A stretch of DNA of 64,000 bases from Planctomycetota bacterium. GTDB lineage: Bacteria; Planctomycetota; UBA1135; GCA-002686595. Under the pieces are notes generated by a model. It was not told the origin of the DNA. It saw nothing but the letters and a program-made list of their open reading frames with translations, and made no database searches. A program made the position numbers and the translations under genes. The stretch spans positions 50,260 to 114,259 of the forward strand of contig NYUD01000049.1 of NCBI GenBank assembly GCA_002683825.1. Direction: 5' to 3'. Below are positions 55,485-63,998 of this stretch, one piece after another. How positions within the stretch are numbered: the stretch's first letter is position 1; every line of letters starts with the position of its first letter.

Positions 55485-58370
55485 ATGATGCGTCGCACTC
55501 TGTCCTTCTTGTGCGCTCTCGGCCTCCTTGTCACCCTCGGGTCCGCCCAGGCGAAGGTATCCGCCGTCGCGGTCAACCCCGCCAACCCCGCCGAGGTGTG
55601 GGCGTGTAACCGCTCCAACAACTCCGTGTCGATCATCGACGTCACCTCCCAGGCGGTGACCGAAATCGACGTCGATGTTTGGCCCCGTTCGCTGGCTTTC
55701 TCGGCGGACGGCTCGAAGGTGTTCGTCGCCAACCAGCGCGGCAATGTTCCCGTCGATACGAACTTCGTGACGCCGTTTACCGGAAGCGAGATCCGCGGAA
55801 CCATCTCGGTGATCGACACGACGCTCCTGACCGTGACCCAGACGCTGACGAACGTCGGCACCGAGCCCTACGGTCTCGTCGTCGCGCCGAACGGGGAATA
55901 CTTCGCGGTGACCGGACACCGCTCAGGCACGGTCAAGTTCTACGACACCGATGCCCCACACGCCGAGCTCCTGAGCTTCCAGTACGACCGTTCGCTCAAC
56001 TTCATTGCCCCGGGGAAGACGCTCTCCGATGTCGATTCGAACAACGACTGGATTCCCGACCTGGACGAGCCGCGCGCCATGGTGATCAGCTCCGACTCGA
56101 CGCGCGCCTACGTCACACACAGCCTTCCGGGCTTCGTCTCGGTCCTGGATTTCACTCTGTCGGGCGGCGTTCCGACCGTCGCGACGCTCAACACGAAAAT
56201 CGACCTGAACCTCTATCCGTTCCACCCGATCTTCAACCCCGTCCCCGTCCAGACCCTCCAAAGCCAGGGTGTACCTCGCTTCCTAGACGACATCGACATC
56301 TCCCCCAGCGGAGACCATCTGCTCGTCCCCCACGTGCTTCACAACATCAACCACGATGTGAACCACAACTTCGGTCCAGGCCTCGTCGGTGATTTCGCCA
56401 ACCGTGTTTATCCGGCACTTTCAATCGTGGATGCCTCCGCGTTGAGCTTCGGCCAGGGGGGAGACGATTCGGCACGATTGCATCACGAACTCTCCGACTC
56501 GCTCACGCCGGCCGAGCTGGTCCCCTATGGCGGTGCCGGCTTGGAAATCGGGACCGGGATCATCAGCATGGGCGCGACCGGAAGTCCGCTACCTGGCGCG
56601 ACGCTCAACTTCCAGACCACCGGTACGAACCCGACGGATCTGCACCTCTACTTCTTCAGCCTGTCGAAGATCAGTATTCCAACGCCCTTAGGAACGCTCT
56701 TGACCCAGCCGAACAACCTGTTTGGCTCCCTCGCCCCGACGGCCAGCATAAACATCCCCAACAACCCGGCGCTGATAGGCGTGTCCGGCTTCTTCCAGTC
56801 GGCGCTCTTCGAAATGGGCACTCTCACGCTCCTGGGGCTTTCCAACGGCCTCGAGGTGGTCATCGGTTCCGAGGGCTTCGCGCCCGGCAAGATGGGTTAT
56901 CGCGCCGGTCAACCCGGTCGCGTGCTCTACAACGCCGACGGTGACCGCGCCATCATGCTGAATCGTGCTTCGGAAGACGTCTTCCTCTACGACGTGAGTG
57001 GAAGCACGTTGACCCTACGGACGGTCTTCCCGCCGCGTCACGACTTTGCAGAGCGACCGGCACTCGACACGGGCTCCCCGATGGGAGATCTGCCTCTGGG
57101 TATGGCCCTGGTCGACGACACGACGACGTCAAACCGGGATTCGATCCTCTACATCATCAACGAGACGACGCGCACACTTTCGGGCCTGCGAATCGACTGG
57201 GATACGGCCGTGGTCACCCAGGAGATAGGCCAGATCACCACGGTCCTCGGCCCGGACGAATATGCCACCGAACAGCTTCTGGGACAGGAATTGTTCGAAG
57301 ATGCTTCGCGCCCGCAAACGGCGGGCAACTTCAACAACTCCTGCGCCTCATGCCATTTCGAAGGCGGTGCGGACGGCAACGTCTGGCAACGCTCGGCGGG
57401 CCCGCGCAGCACGATGCCTGTCTACGGTGGCACGCTCTTGACCGGCCTCATCCTGTGGAAGGGCGTACGCATCAACCTCGGCGAGACCGGACCGATGTTC
57501 GGCGGCGAAAATGGTGGCCACGGCATTCTGTCCGACCTCGAACAGCAGGGTCTGACGAACTACCACGAGATCATTCCGGTTCCGCTGAACCCGAACCTCG
57601 ACCCCATCACAGGTGACTACAGCCCGAACGCCGCCTTCGGCAAGGACCTCTTCCACGGAACCGACGACACGGGTTTGAACCCGACGATGCGTGCGGCCGG
57701 TTGCGCGGACTGCCACCCGGATTTCGATGACCAGGTCATGGAAGTCCGGGGTTATACGGAGGATCATCTCTCGCCGCTCTTGACCTCCGGAGAGAACCTC
57801 GAGGCGCTCGATCCGGATTGCTTCACGCTCCGCGAAAACATCACCGCAGAAAACCTCCGCAACGTGAATTCCGCTGTGAACGCCGACGGCGACAACAACG
57901 GCATACCTGACATCGACCGCAACGCGGACGGGTTCGACGATCGCGAAACCTACACGGCCATGAACGACGATGGGGCCGACGACTTCACGCGCGACGACCC
58001 GAACAGCTATCTGTGCCCGGAAGACCCCATGGACCCGATGAGTCCTCTGCGCGTCTTCACGCGCCCATCGGAAATCTTCTCGATCCCCACCAAACTGGGT
58101 GCGTTCTCTACGGGGCCGTACTTCCACGATCACTCGCTGTCCTCGCTTCGCGCAATCCTCGACCCCCAGATGCAAACAACCGACCCGGTCTATGGCGACC
58201 CGTCGTTTCCCAGCGTCAACAAGTTCTTCAACGAATTCCACGATGTCCGCGGCAACGATATGTTTGTTCTGAACGCATCCAAGGTTCAGCTCACGCTGCA
58301 AACGATCGCGTCGGGTAGCACCATCGATGCCGATGTCACGGCGTTGCTGGAGTACATCCGTTCGCTGTAG
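55485..58370 (+). CDS. Giant exported beta-propeller / di-haem cytochrome c protein
   Basis: A 961-residue protein with a signal peptide (LSFLCALGLLVTLGSAQA). Residues about 25-270 are YVTN-type propeller repeats (EVWACNRSNNSVSIIDV, RSLAFSADGSKVFVANQ, PYGLVVAPNGEYFAVTG); more propeller-like sequence follows to about 600. Two c-type haem motifs occur, CASCH at 620-624 and CADCH at 740-744, and an acidic Asp-rich stretch (DADGDNNGIPDIDRNADGFDD-like) near 800-830 should bind Ca2+. It resembles the protein encoded at 30304-33732 in plan but not closely in sequence. A role in extracytoplasmic electron transfer or peroxide reduction is inferred. Two ATGs in tandem (55485, 55488) mark the start; a hairpin terminator follows. 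Confidence 0.85.
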   Translation: MMRRTLSFLCALGLLVTLGSAQAKVSAVAVNPANPAEVWACNRSNNSVSIIDVTSQAVTEIDVDVWPRSLAFSADGSKVFVANQRGNVPVDTNFVTPFTGSEIRGTISVIDTTLLTVTQTLTNVGTEPYGLVVAPNGEYFAVTGHRSGTVKFYDTDAPHAELLSFQYDRSLNFIAPGKTLSDVDSNNDWIPDLDEPRAMVISSDSTRAYVTHSLPGFVSVLDFTLSGGVPTVATLNTKIDLNLYPFHPIFNPVPVQTLQSQGVPRFLDDIDISPSGDHLLVPHVLHNINHDVNHNFGPGLVGDFANRVYPALSIVDASALSFGQGGDDSARLHHELSDSLTPAELVPYGGAGLEIGTGIISMGATGSPLPGATLNFQTTGTNPTDLHLYFFSLSKISIPTPLGTLLTQPNNLFGSLAPTASINIPNNPALIGVSGFFQSALFEMGTLTLLGLSNGLEVVIGSEGFAPGKMGYRAGQPGRVLYNADGDRAIMLNRASEDVFLYDVSGSTLTLRTVFPPRHDFAERPALDTGSPMGDLPLGMALVDDTTTSNRDSILYIINETTRTLSGLRIDWDTAVVTQEIGQITTVLGPDEYATEQLLGQELFEDASRPQTAGNFNNSCASCHFEGGADGNVWQRSAGPRSTMPVYGGTLLTGLILWKGVRINLGETGPMFGGENGGHGILSDLEQQGLTNYHEIIPVPLNPNLDPITGDYSPNAAFGKDLFHGTDDTGLNPTMRAAGCADCHPDFDDQVMEVRGYTEDHLSPLLTSGENLEALDPDCFTLRENITAENLRNVNSAVNADGDNNGIPDIDRNADGFDDRETYTAMNDDGADDFTRDDPNSYLCPEDPMDPMSPLRVFTRPSEIFSIPTKLGAFSTGPYFHDHSLSSLRAILDPQMQTTDPVYGDPSFPSVNKFFNEFHDVRGNDMFVLNASKVQLTLQTIASGSTIDADVTALLEYIRSL

Positions 58371-58394
58371 AGCCCCAGACTCGATGAAACAAAG

Positions 58395-58430
58395 AGGCCC
58401 CGCGCTGGTCATCCGACCAGCGCGGGGCCT
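58395..58430 (+). terminator. Perfect 16-bp hairpin terminator
   Basis: AGGCCCCGCGCTGGTC (58395-58410), loop ATCC, then the exact reverse complement (58415-58430). It lies 25 bases after the cytochrome gene and 27 bases before the end of the convergent helical protein gene, so it can serve both strands. The T-run is weak (TGTCATT). Confidence 0.85.
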
Positions 58431-58456
58431 TGTCATTGGCGATGGGATGGAAACCA

Positions 58457-59434
58457 CTAGAGAGAACTCAGCACGACCGCTGATGCGTTCGAAACCGCTT
58501 CCTCCACCCTGGCCCGCGCATCTAGAAGACGCGCGTTCGTCTGGTCGTAAGCCAACGCTCCGTTCAACACCACAAGCGCTTGTCGGAAGGACTGCTGCAC
58601 GACGTATAGACTGCATTGGTTCAAGACGGTCGCCGTTTGCAGCTCGAGCAGTTCGCGGTTCATTTCGAGGAAAGCGCTCTCGAACGGGCCTTCGTGGCCC
58701 TGCTTATCTCCAATCTTCTTCAACAGAATCAGGGCCCGCCTGATGTCCTTCGAAGCGGAACGAAAGTCACGTTGCGCACGACTACTGCTGCTTGTGTGAA
58801 GCAATCCGTCGCGGTTCCTTTCCTTCGCCCGCTCCAGGTACTTGCGCACCCTTGCGAATGAAGGAAAGTCTTGTTCGACGAAATACGGCTTGCTGCGCGT
58901 CACGTCTGGAATACTGTCTATCAATGCGACCGCGCGATAGGCGATCTCTTCGTCAGAGTGTTTACTCAGCTCGATCAGCGCTTGCTGCGCTTCATTGAGC
59001 CGACCCGTCTCCAACTGGCTAGCTGCCTTGTCGAGCTGCGATACCCCCGATGCGAATCTGACCCGCTTGAGCCCTTCATTGCTCGCTGTCCACAAGTTGG
59101 GGGTCAAGCGCACCGCTCGGCGGAAGTTCCGCGTGGCCTCCTGATACAAACCGAGGTGGAGCGCGTAGTTTCCCATCATCAACTGATCGGAACCGCTCTC
59201 CGGGTCGATCGTGTATGAACGCATCTTGTACTGCGTTCGATTCGTAAAGTCCGCATAGGCAAAGTTGCGAACTTCATCGGTTGCGCGGAGACGAATCGAC
59301 ACATTGTCGCCATCGTCCGCAAGAACTTGGCCGGCGACGTAACCGCCAGCCTCGAGATAGTAATAGCCGTTGGGGTTGGAATGAGACAGCCCCACAGCGG
59401 ACACCAATAGAATCGTGCCCAGGGATCCGAGCAT
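58457..59434 (-). CDS. Exported helical (TPR-like) protein, unknown
   Basis: A 325-residue protein with a signal peptide (LGTILLVSAVGLSHS). A beta segment (GGYVAGQVLADDGDNVSIRLRAT) precedes helical pairs that resemble tetratricopeptide repeats (MGNYALHLGLYQEATRNFRRAVRLTP, then QALVVLNGALAYDQTNARLLDARARVEEA). No catalytic motif. It probably acts outside the cytoplasm as a binding or scaffold protein. It is convergent with the cytochrome gene across the hairpin terminator. No operon partner on its own strand. Confidence 0.7.
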   Translation of the reverse strand: MLGSLGTILLVSAVGLSHSNPNGYYYLEAGGYVAGQVLADDGDNVSIRLRATDEVRNFAYADFTNRTQYKMRSYTIDPESGSDQLMMGNYALHLGLYQEATRNFRRAVRLTPNLWTASNEGLKRVRFASGVSQLDKAASQLETGRLNEAQQALIELSKHSDEEIAYRAVALIDSIPDVTRSKPYFVEQDFPSFARVRKYLERAKERNRDGLLHTSSSSRAQRDFRSASKDIRRALILLKKIGDKQGHEGPFESAFLEMNRELLELQTATVLNQCSLYVVQQSFRQALVVLNGALAYDQTNARLLDARARVEEAVSNASAVVLSSL

Positions 59435-59585
59435 TTGGATTTCTCCTTGGTTCGCAAAGCCTGTTTGTCCACACCGAAAGAAAGGCCCGGGACAGGCACC
59501 CCATGACCCTCACCGTCCACCAATGGCTACCATCGGCCTACGGGAAGGCCCAGCTGCAACCGAACACCCGTGAAATGAAGACTTC

Positions 59586-60044
59586 TTACTCGTCCGGGCG
59601 AATGGCGGGTGTAGCAATCTCCCGGGCCAAACGCGCGAAGACTTCCGATACCGCCTTCTTGGCCCAAAGATCGATCATGGAGCCGCCGACCGCTGCGATC
59701 ATGCCGGAAACCCTTGCTTCTCCCTCGTAGTGAAGCCGGGTTTGCCCCTGTGCCTCGAACAACCGCACGGATGCGGAGCCTTCCATGCGACCCAACTTGC
59801 TCTTGGCGCTTGCGAAAATCCTGTAACTCTCCGGGGTGATGATCTCCGACACCTCGGCGACGCCCTCAAAGACTCCGCGAAACGCTCCCAGACGGGCCGT
59901 TGCGGTGAACTCGTAGCGGTTGGGCGCGACCAGCTCAAGCCGTTCGCAACCGTCGATGCACCGCTTGATCACTTCCGGGTCGAGGAGGTGACCGAATACC
60001 TCTTCAGGTCGGCCGTCAAGCCGGCTCTCTCCGGAGAGTTTCAT
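59586..60044 (-). CDS. CoxG-like SRPBCC domain protein
   Basis: A 152-residue START/SRPBCC-fold protein of the CoxG family: DPEVIKRCIDGCERLEL near residue 25, then YEFTATARLGAFRGVFEG and VSGMIAAVGGSMIDLWAKK at the C-terminal helix. CoxG is encoded with aerobic CO dehydrogenase, where it links the enzyme to the membrane, but no CO dehydrogenase gene is in the window. It starts nine bases after rpiA, so the two are cotranscribed. ATG 60044 is chosen; a TTG two codons earlier is possible. The family name is secure, the partner is unknown. Confidence 0.8.
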   Translation of the reverse strand: MKLSGESRLDGRPEEVFGHLLDPEVIKRCIDGCERLELVAPNRYEFTATARLGAFRGVFEGVAEVSEIITPESYRIFASAKSKLGRMEGSASVRLFEAQGQTRLHYEGEARVSGMIAAVGGSMIDLWAKKAVSEVFARLAREIATPAIRPDE

Positions 60045-60053
60045 TTGCAAAGC

Positions 60054-60740
60054 TCAGTTGCTGCGCTCACGAACCTCGACCGTGCCGTCGTCGTCCGCGA
60101 TGACCAGCACGTGCGCCAGGTCGACGAAGAGTCCGTTCTCAACGACCCCTGGAATTCGGTTCAACGCGATGTCGAGCTCCGCGGGATCCTGGATGCCGTT
60201 AGCAAAGCAGCAGTCGAGAATCTCGTTTTGGTTGTCGGTCAAGAAAGGCTTGGCGCTGCCTCCGCGCAGCGTGCATTGAGCTCCTAGCTTCTCGATCTGA
60301 ACAATGATAGTGGTGCGAGCGAAGGGCACGATCTCGACCGGTAATGGGAACGTCCGGCCCAGGCTCTCGACCAGTTTCGAGCGTCCGATGCAGATGACCT
60401 CACGAGCACTCGCCAAGGCTACGACCTTTTCCCTCAGAAGCGCGCCGCCGCCGCCCTTGGTCAAACAAAAGTCCGGGTCGACCTCATCGGCTCCGTCGAT
60501 GGTGAGGTCGAGCGTGGGGTGGCTCCGAAGGGTCGTCAGCGCCAGCCCCAAGGCCGTCGCTTTGCGCTCGGTATCGAGCGAGGTGGGGACGCCGACAATA
60601 CTCAGCTTCTCCTCCCGCACCCGCTCCGCCAGACGCACGAGCGTATGGGCGATCGTCGACCCGGTCCCCAGGCCACAGACCATCCCGTCTTCTACGAATT
60701 CTGCCGCACGACGGCCGGCGGCTTCTTTGGCTAGGTCCAA
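60054..60740 (-). CDS. rpiA: Ribose-5-phosphate isomerase A
   Basis: A 228-residue isomerase interconverting ribose 5-phosphate and ribulose 5-phosphate in the pentose phosphate pathway. The phosphate-binding GLGTGSTIAHTL (near 24), catalytic DGADEVDP (near 82) and KGGGGALLREK (near 94, with the catalytic Glu) are intact. The TTG at 60740 is the likely start because it gives the standard N-terminal helix; an internal ATG at about residue 20 would remove it. The CoxG-like gene follows nine bases downstream. Confidence 0.95.
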   Translation of the reverse strand: MDLAKEAAGRRAAEFVEDGMVCGLGTGSTIAHTLVRLAERVREEKLSIVGVPTSLDTERKATALGLALTTLRSHPTLDLTIDGADEVDPDFCLTKGGGGALLREKVVALASAREVICIGRSKLVESLGRTFPLPVEIVPFARTTIIVQIEKLGAQCTLRGGSAKPFLTDNQNEILDCCFANGIQDPAELDIALNRIPGVVENGLFVDLAHVLVIADDDGTVEVRERSN

Positions 60741-60870
60741 TGTGGGAAACGCCCCTGCGCGGCATTCTTTCCTGCACTGTCGACCCCTGCAAGCGCGCTT
60801 TTCCGTTGCGTCAGGCGGGGGGCTCTACTTTTCTCTCAAGGGCCCGCTTCCCCCCCTCCGATGCTCGTGC

Positions 60871-60876
60871 TAGATT
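60871..60876 (+). promoter_or_regulatory. Candidate -10 box of feoAB
   Basis: TAGATT lies eight bases upstream of the palindrome at 60885-60901, so transcription would begin within or next to that palindrome. No good -35 box was found at the expected distance. The role is inferred from position. Confidence 0.35.
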
Positions 60877-60884
60877 GACCGTAG

Positions 60885-60901
60885 TTGAGATTGCGTCTCA
60901 A
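60885..60901 (+). promoter_or_regulatory. Fur-box-like palindrome before feoAB
   Basis: TTGAGA, five bases, TCTCAA: a perfect 6-5-6 palindrome ending eleven bases before the feoA ATG. The outer bases match the TGAGA...TCTCA halves of a common Fur-box form. Placed over the likely transcription start of iron-uptake genes, it is a strong candidate operator for iron repression. Which regulator binds is not shown. Confidence 0.6.
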
Positions 60902-60912
60902 TCACCACAGAC

Positions 60913-61143
60913 ATGGTCAGCCTCAATCACCTCACCAGCGGTGCTCAGGGCCGTCTCGTCCGGCTCGGTGGCGATCGCGCCTTCCGTCGGCGCTTGATGG
61001 AATTGGGTCTCCTGCCCGGAACTCCGGTCCGCCTCGTCCGGCGCGCGGAGCTGGGGGGCGTTCTGGAAATTGAGGTACGCCGCTCTCGCCTGACGGTCCG
61101 CCTGGCCGAGGCGGCTGAGGTTTTCGTCGTCGCAGCCGAGTAG
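60913..61143 (+). CDS. feoA: FeoA domain protein
   Basis: A 76-residue SH3-like FeoA protein, the small cytoplasmic partner of the ferrous-iron transporter FeoB. The family pattern is clear: LTSGAQGRLVRLGGDRAFRRRLMELGLLPGTPVRLVRRAELGGVLEIEVRRSRLTVRLAEAAEV in shortened form (LMELGLLPGTPV is the signature). It is read from ATG 60913 and followed 17 bases later by feoB, the standard operon order. A palindrome just upstream suggests iron regulation. No feoC follows feoB. Confidence 0.93.
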   Translation: MVSLNHLTSGAQGRLVRLGGDRAFRRRLMELGLLPGTPVRLVRRAELGGVLEIEVRRSRLTVRLAEAAEVFVVAAE

Positions 61144-61160
61144 GGCTCTGCCCTCAGAAC

Positions 61161-63317
61161 GTGACCATCGCCACGCGAATTCCCTGTGTGGCCATCGCGG
61201 GCAACCCCAACACCGGGAAGACGACGCTCTTCAATCGCCTGACGGGAGCCCGCGCCAAGGTAGGTAACTACCCCGGCGTGACGGTCGAACGCCAAATCGG
61301 CTCGATCGAGCTCGAGGGCTTCGGCAAGGTGCAGGTGATGGACGTGCCAGGCACCTACAGCCTGTCAGCACGCAGCCGGGAAGAGCAGCTCGCCATTCAA
61401 GCCGTCGCAGGGCTACATCCTCTGGAAAAGCCCGACGTCGTGGTGTGCGTCGTCGATGCGACGCAGCTCGTTCGCAACCTCTACCTTGTCCTTCAATTGA
61501 TCGAGCTGGACACGCCGATCGTTTGCGCGCTGAACATGACCGATCGACTGAAGGTCACCGGCCAATCGATCGATGTCAAAGCGCTGAAACGTGCCCTGGG
61601 CGTGCCGGTCGTTCCGATCGTCGCTCCTAAGGGCACCGGATTCGAGGAGCTGCGTCAGGCGATCGGCGAAGTGCTCAAGGATCCGCGGAAGGCGCACGTA
61701 GATTGGCCGTGGGAAAGCCCTGAACCGCTCCTTGAGGCCGATGTACTCACGGTTGGAAAAGAGATTCCTGACGATTGGGTCGGGGGAAACGAGCGGCGTC
61801 GACGGGCCTTGGCGCTTTGGGCTTTGCTGTCGGTGGAAGAAGAGGACGAGCTCGATTCGATCCCCGAGGCCTTGCGCAACCTGGTCGCGCGCCGGCGCAT
61901 GTTGGCGGACGCATCCGGACGCCGAATCGAAGAGGAGATCATTCGTTCGCGTTACGGTTGGCTGGACGCGCACTCACCCGGCTTTCTAAAGGAGTCTCCC
62001 CAAAGCCTTTCGCTAACCGACAAGATCGATCGAGTCCTGTTGAACCCGACGGTGGGCTTCGCTCTCTTCATCGCCTTCATGACCGTCCTGTTCCAATCGA
62101 TCTTCGCCTGGGCGGATCCGCTCATCGGCTGGATCGAGGTCCTGTTCGAATGGCTGGGCGATACGACCGTGGCGGTCATGCCCGGTGGGTTTTTTCGCGA
62201 TCTTCTGGTCCAAGGTTTGATCGCAGGTGTGGGCGGCGTTCTCGTTTTCCTGCCGCAAATCCTGCTGCTGTTCTTCTTCATCGGATTGATGGAGGACACG
62301 GGCTACATGACTCGGATCGCTTATCTGATGGACCGCGTCATGCGCCTGCTAGGGCTTCACGGCCGCGCCTTTGTCCCGATGCTGTCGGGCTACGCGTGCG
62401 CCGTGCCGGCAATCCTGGCGACTCGCACCATGGAGCGCTCACGCGACCGGTTGCTGACAATGATGGTCGTGCCGCTGATGACATGCTCGGCACGCCTACC
62501 CGTCTACGGCCTCCTGATCGCGGCCATCATCCCACCGGACCACGCCCGCCCCTTCACGCAAGGGCTTCTCCTGACCGGGATGTACCTGTTCTCGACCCTC
62601 ATCGCACTCCTCGCTGCCGGCGTTCTAGGTCGCACCGTACTCAAGGGATCGCGCGTGCCCTTCCTCATGGAGATGCCCCCTTACCGCCTGCCCCACTGGC
62701 CCTCGATCGTGCGAATGATGTGGCAGAGGAGTTCGGTCTTCATCCGCGAAGCCGGCACGATCATCCTGGCCTGCACCGTAGGCATGTGGTTCCTGTTGAG
62801 CTATCCGAAGGCGCCCGAGACGGAATCCGCTCAGGCCCCCGTAACCTCTCCGATCAGCTCCGACGAAAAGGCCGAGCACGAAATCGGCGGCTCCGACCTT
62901 CGCAACAGCTATGCAGGACGCCTGGGCCGGAGTGTCGAGCCCATCCTCAAGCCGCTCGGTTTCGATTGGAAGATCGGGGTCGGCTTGATCGGTGCTTTCG
63001 CAGCACGCGAGGTGTTCGTGTCCACGATGGCCGTCGTCTACGGCCTGGACGACGGCGAAGACGAAACCTCCCACACCCTTCGTAGCCACATACACGAGCA
63101 ACGCTGGCCTGACGGACGTGTGGTCTACACGCCACTGGTGTGCTTCTCGCTCATGGCCTTCTTCGCTCTAGCGTGTCAATGCATGAGCACGGTGGCTGTC
63201 GTGAAGCGCGAAACGGGTTCCTGGCGCTGGCCGATCTTTCTGTTCGGCTACACCACCGCCATGGCCTGGGTAGCGAGCTTCGCCATCTACCAGGGGGGAA
63301 CGCTCCTGGGTTTCTAG
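61161..63317 (+). CDS. feoB: Ferrous iron transporter B
   Basis: A 718-residue Fe2+ uptake protein. The N-terminal G domain has G1 GNPNTGKTT (14-22), G2 YPGVTVE, G3 DVPG and G4 NMTD. A spacer domain (about 165-280) leads to a membrane part with about ten helices in two inverted gate repeats, including LSGYACAVPAILATRTMERSRDRLLTM and the second gate with ALACQCMSTVAVVKRETGSW. The start is GTG at 61161. It is the last gene of the feoAB operon. An acidic loop (TESAQAPVTSPISSDEKAEHE) sits between late helices. Confidence 0.96.
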   Translation: MTIATRIPCVAIAGNPNTGKTTLFNRLTGARAKVGNYPGVTVERQIGSIELEGFGKVQVMDVPGTYSLSARSREEQLAIQAVAGLHPLEKPDVVVCVVDATQLVRNLYLVLQLIELDTPIVCALNMTDRLKVTGQSIDVKALKRALGVPVVPIVAPKGTGFEELRQAIGEVLKDPRKAHVDWPWESPEPLLEADVLTVGKEIPDDWVGGNERRRRALALWALLSVEEEDELDSIPEALRNLVARRRMLADASGRRIEEEIIRSRYGWLDAHSPGFLKESPQSLSLTDKIDRVLLNPTVGFALFIAFMTVLFQSIFAWADPLIGWIEVLFEWLGDTTVAVMPGGFFRDLLVQGLIAGVGGVLVFLPQILLLFFFIGLMEDTGYMTRIAYLMDRVMRLLGLHGRAFVPMLSGYACAVPAILATRTMERSRDRLLTMMVVPLMTCSARLPVYGLLIAAIIPPDHARPFTQGLLLTGMYLFSTLIALLAAGVLGRTVLKGSRVPFLMEMPPYRLPHWPSIVRMMWQRSSVFIREAGTIILACTVGMWFLLSYPKAPETESAQAPVTSPISSDEKAEHEIGGSDLRNSYAGRLGRSVEPILKPLGFDWKIGVGLIGAFAAREVFVSTMAVVYGLDDGEDETSHTLRSHIHEQRWPDGRVVYTPLVCFSLMAFFALACQCMSTVAVVKRETGSWRWPIFLFGYTTAMAWVASFAIYQGGTLLGF

Positions 63318-63380
63318 CCCGGCTAGCCCATCGGATGGTCGTGGGAGCGCAGGCTTGAATCCAGATTCCCCGCCGGCTCC

Positions 63381-63998
63381 TCAGCCCCTGCCACGCCCCT
63401 TGCCTTTGCCCTTCCCGGTTCCCTTGGCCTTGCCTTTTCCCTTACCACGCCCCGGCCCTTTTCCGAACCGGGGAAGTCTCATGGCGGGCGCGAGTTTCTT
63501 GAAGACGAGCAAGCGTTGTCTGGCGAGTTTCTTGAGCTGGTCTCGTCTCTGCGGGTCGAGCCGATCCAGGAGGTCCGGTAGCTGTGCACTGGGCAAGGCC
63601 TCGAGGATCGCTGCGACGACCGTGACCGGCAAGTACTCGAAGCCTGTCCGCTCTCTCTGAGATAATGCCGGGACCGCATCGGTTTGATGACGTTTCCGCT
63701 GGGCATCGAGTTTCTTGCCGACCCATCCGGGTTGGCCCTGGCGAACCTCCCTCAGGTATCGCTGATAAGCGGTGCAGGTATGAAGTTCCAGAATCTCGAG
63801 CACCTTGTCGCGCTCAACGGCGGTGAGCCGAAAGTGCCGCTCGACGGTCGCGAGGGGTTTGGCCACCATGTGCTTCTGCATCAGCTTCCGGATCTCGAAC
63901 GGCGACCCGTGAAGGGGCCCTTTCGCCAACGGGCTTCCTTGGGCCAAAGCCGGGGAGGCGAGGAGAGCCAGGGCGCAGACGCGGAGCAGGGGGACCAT
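63381..63998 (-). CDS. Exported basic protein with Gly/Lys-rich tail
   Basis: A 205-residue protein with a signal peptide (LLRVCALALLASPALAQ). The middle is helical and charged (LTAVERDKVLEILELHTCTAYQRYL, LLDRLDPQRRDQLKKLARQRLLVFKKL), loosely like periplasmic Spy/CpxP helical proteins. The last 28 residues are almost only Gly, Lys, Arg and Thr/Ala in a GKGKGKAKG pattern, which suggests binding to polyanions or an assembly surface. No family is recognised. It lies at the right edge of the window and convergent to feoB. Confidence 0.7.
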   Translation of the reverse strand: MVPLLRVCALALLASPALAQGSPLAKGPLHGSPFEIRKLMQKHMVAKPLATVERHFRLTAVERDKVLEILELHTCTAYQRYLREVRQGQPGWVGKKLDAQRKRHQTDAVPALSQRERTGFEYLPVTVVAAILEALPSAQLPDLLDRLDPQRRDQLKKLARQRLLVFKKLAPAMRLPRFGKGPGRGKGKGKAKGTGKGKGKGRGRG

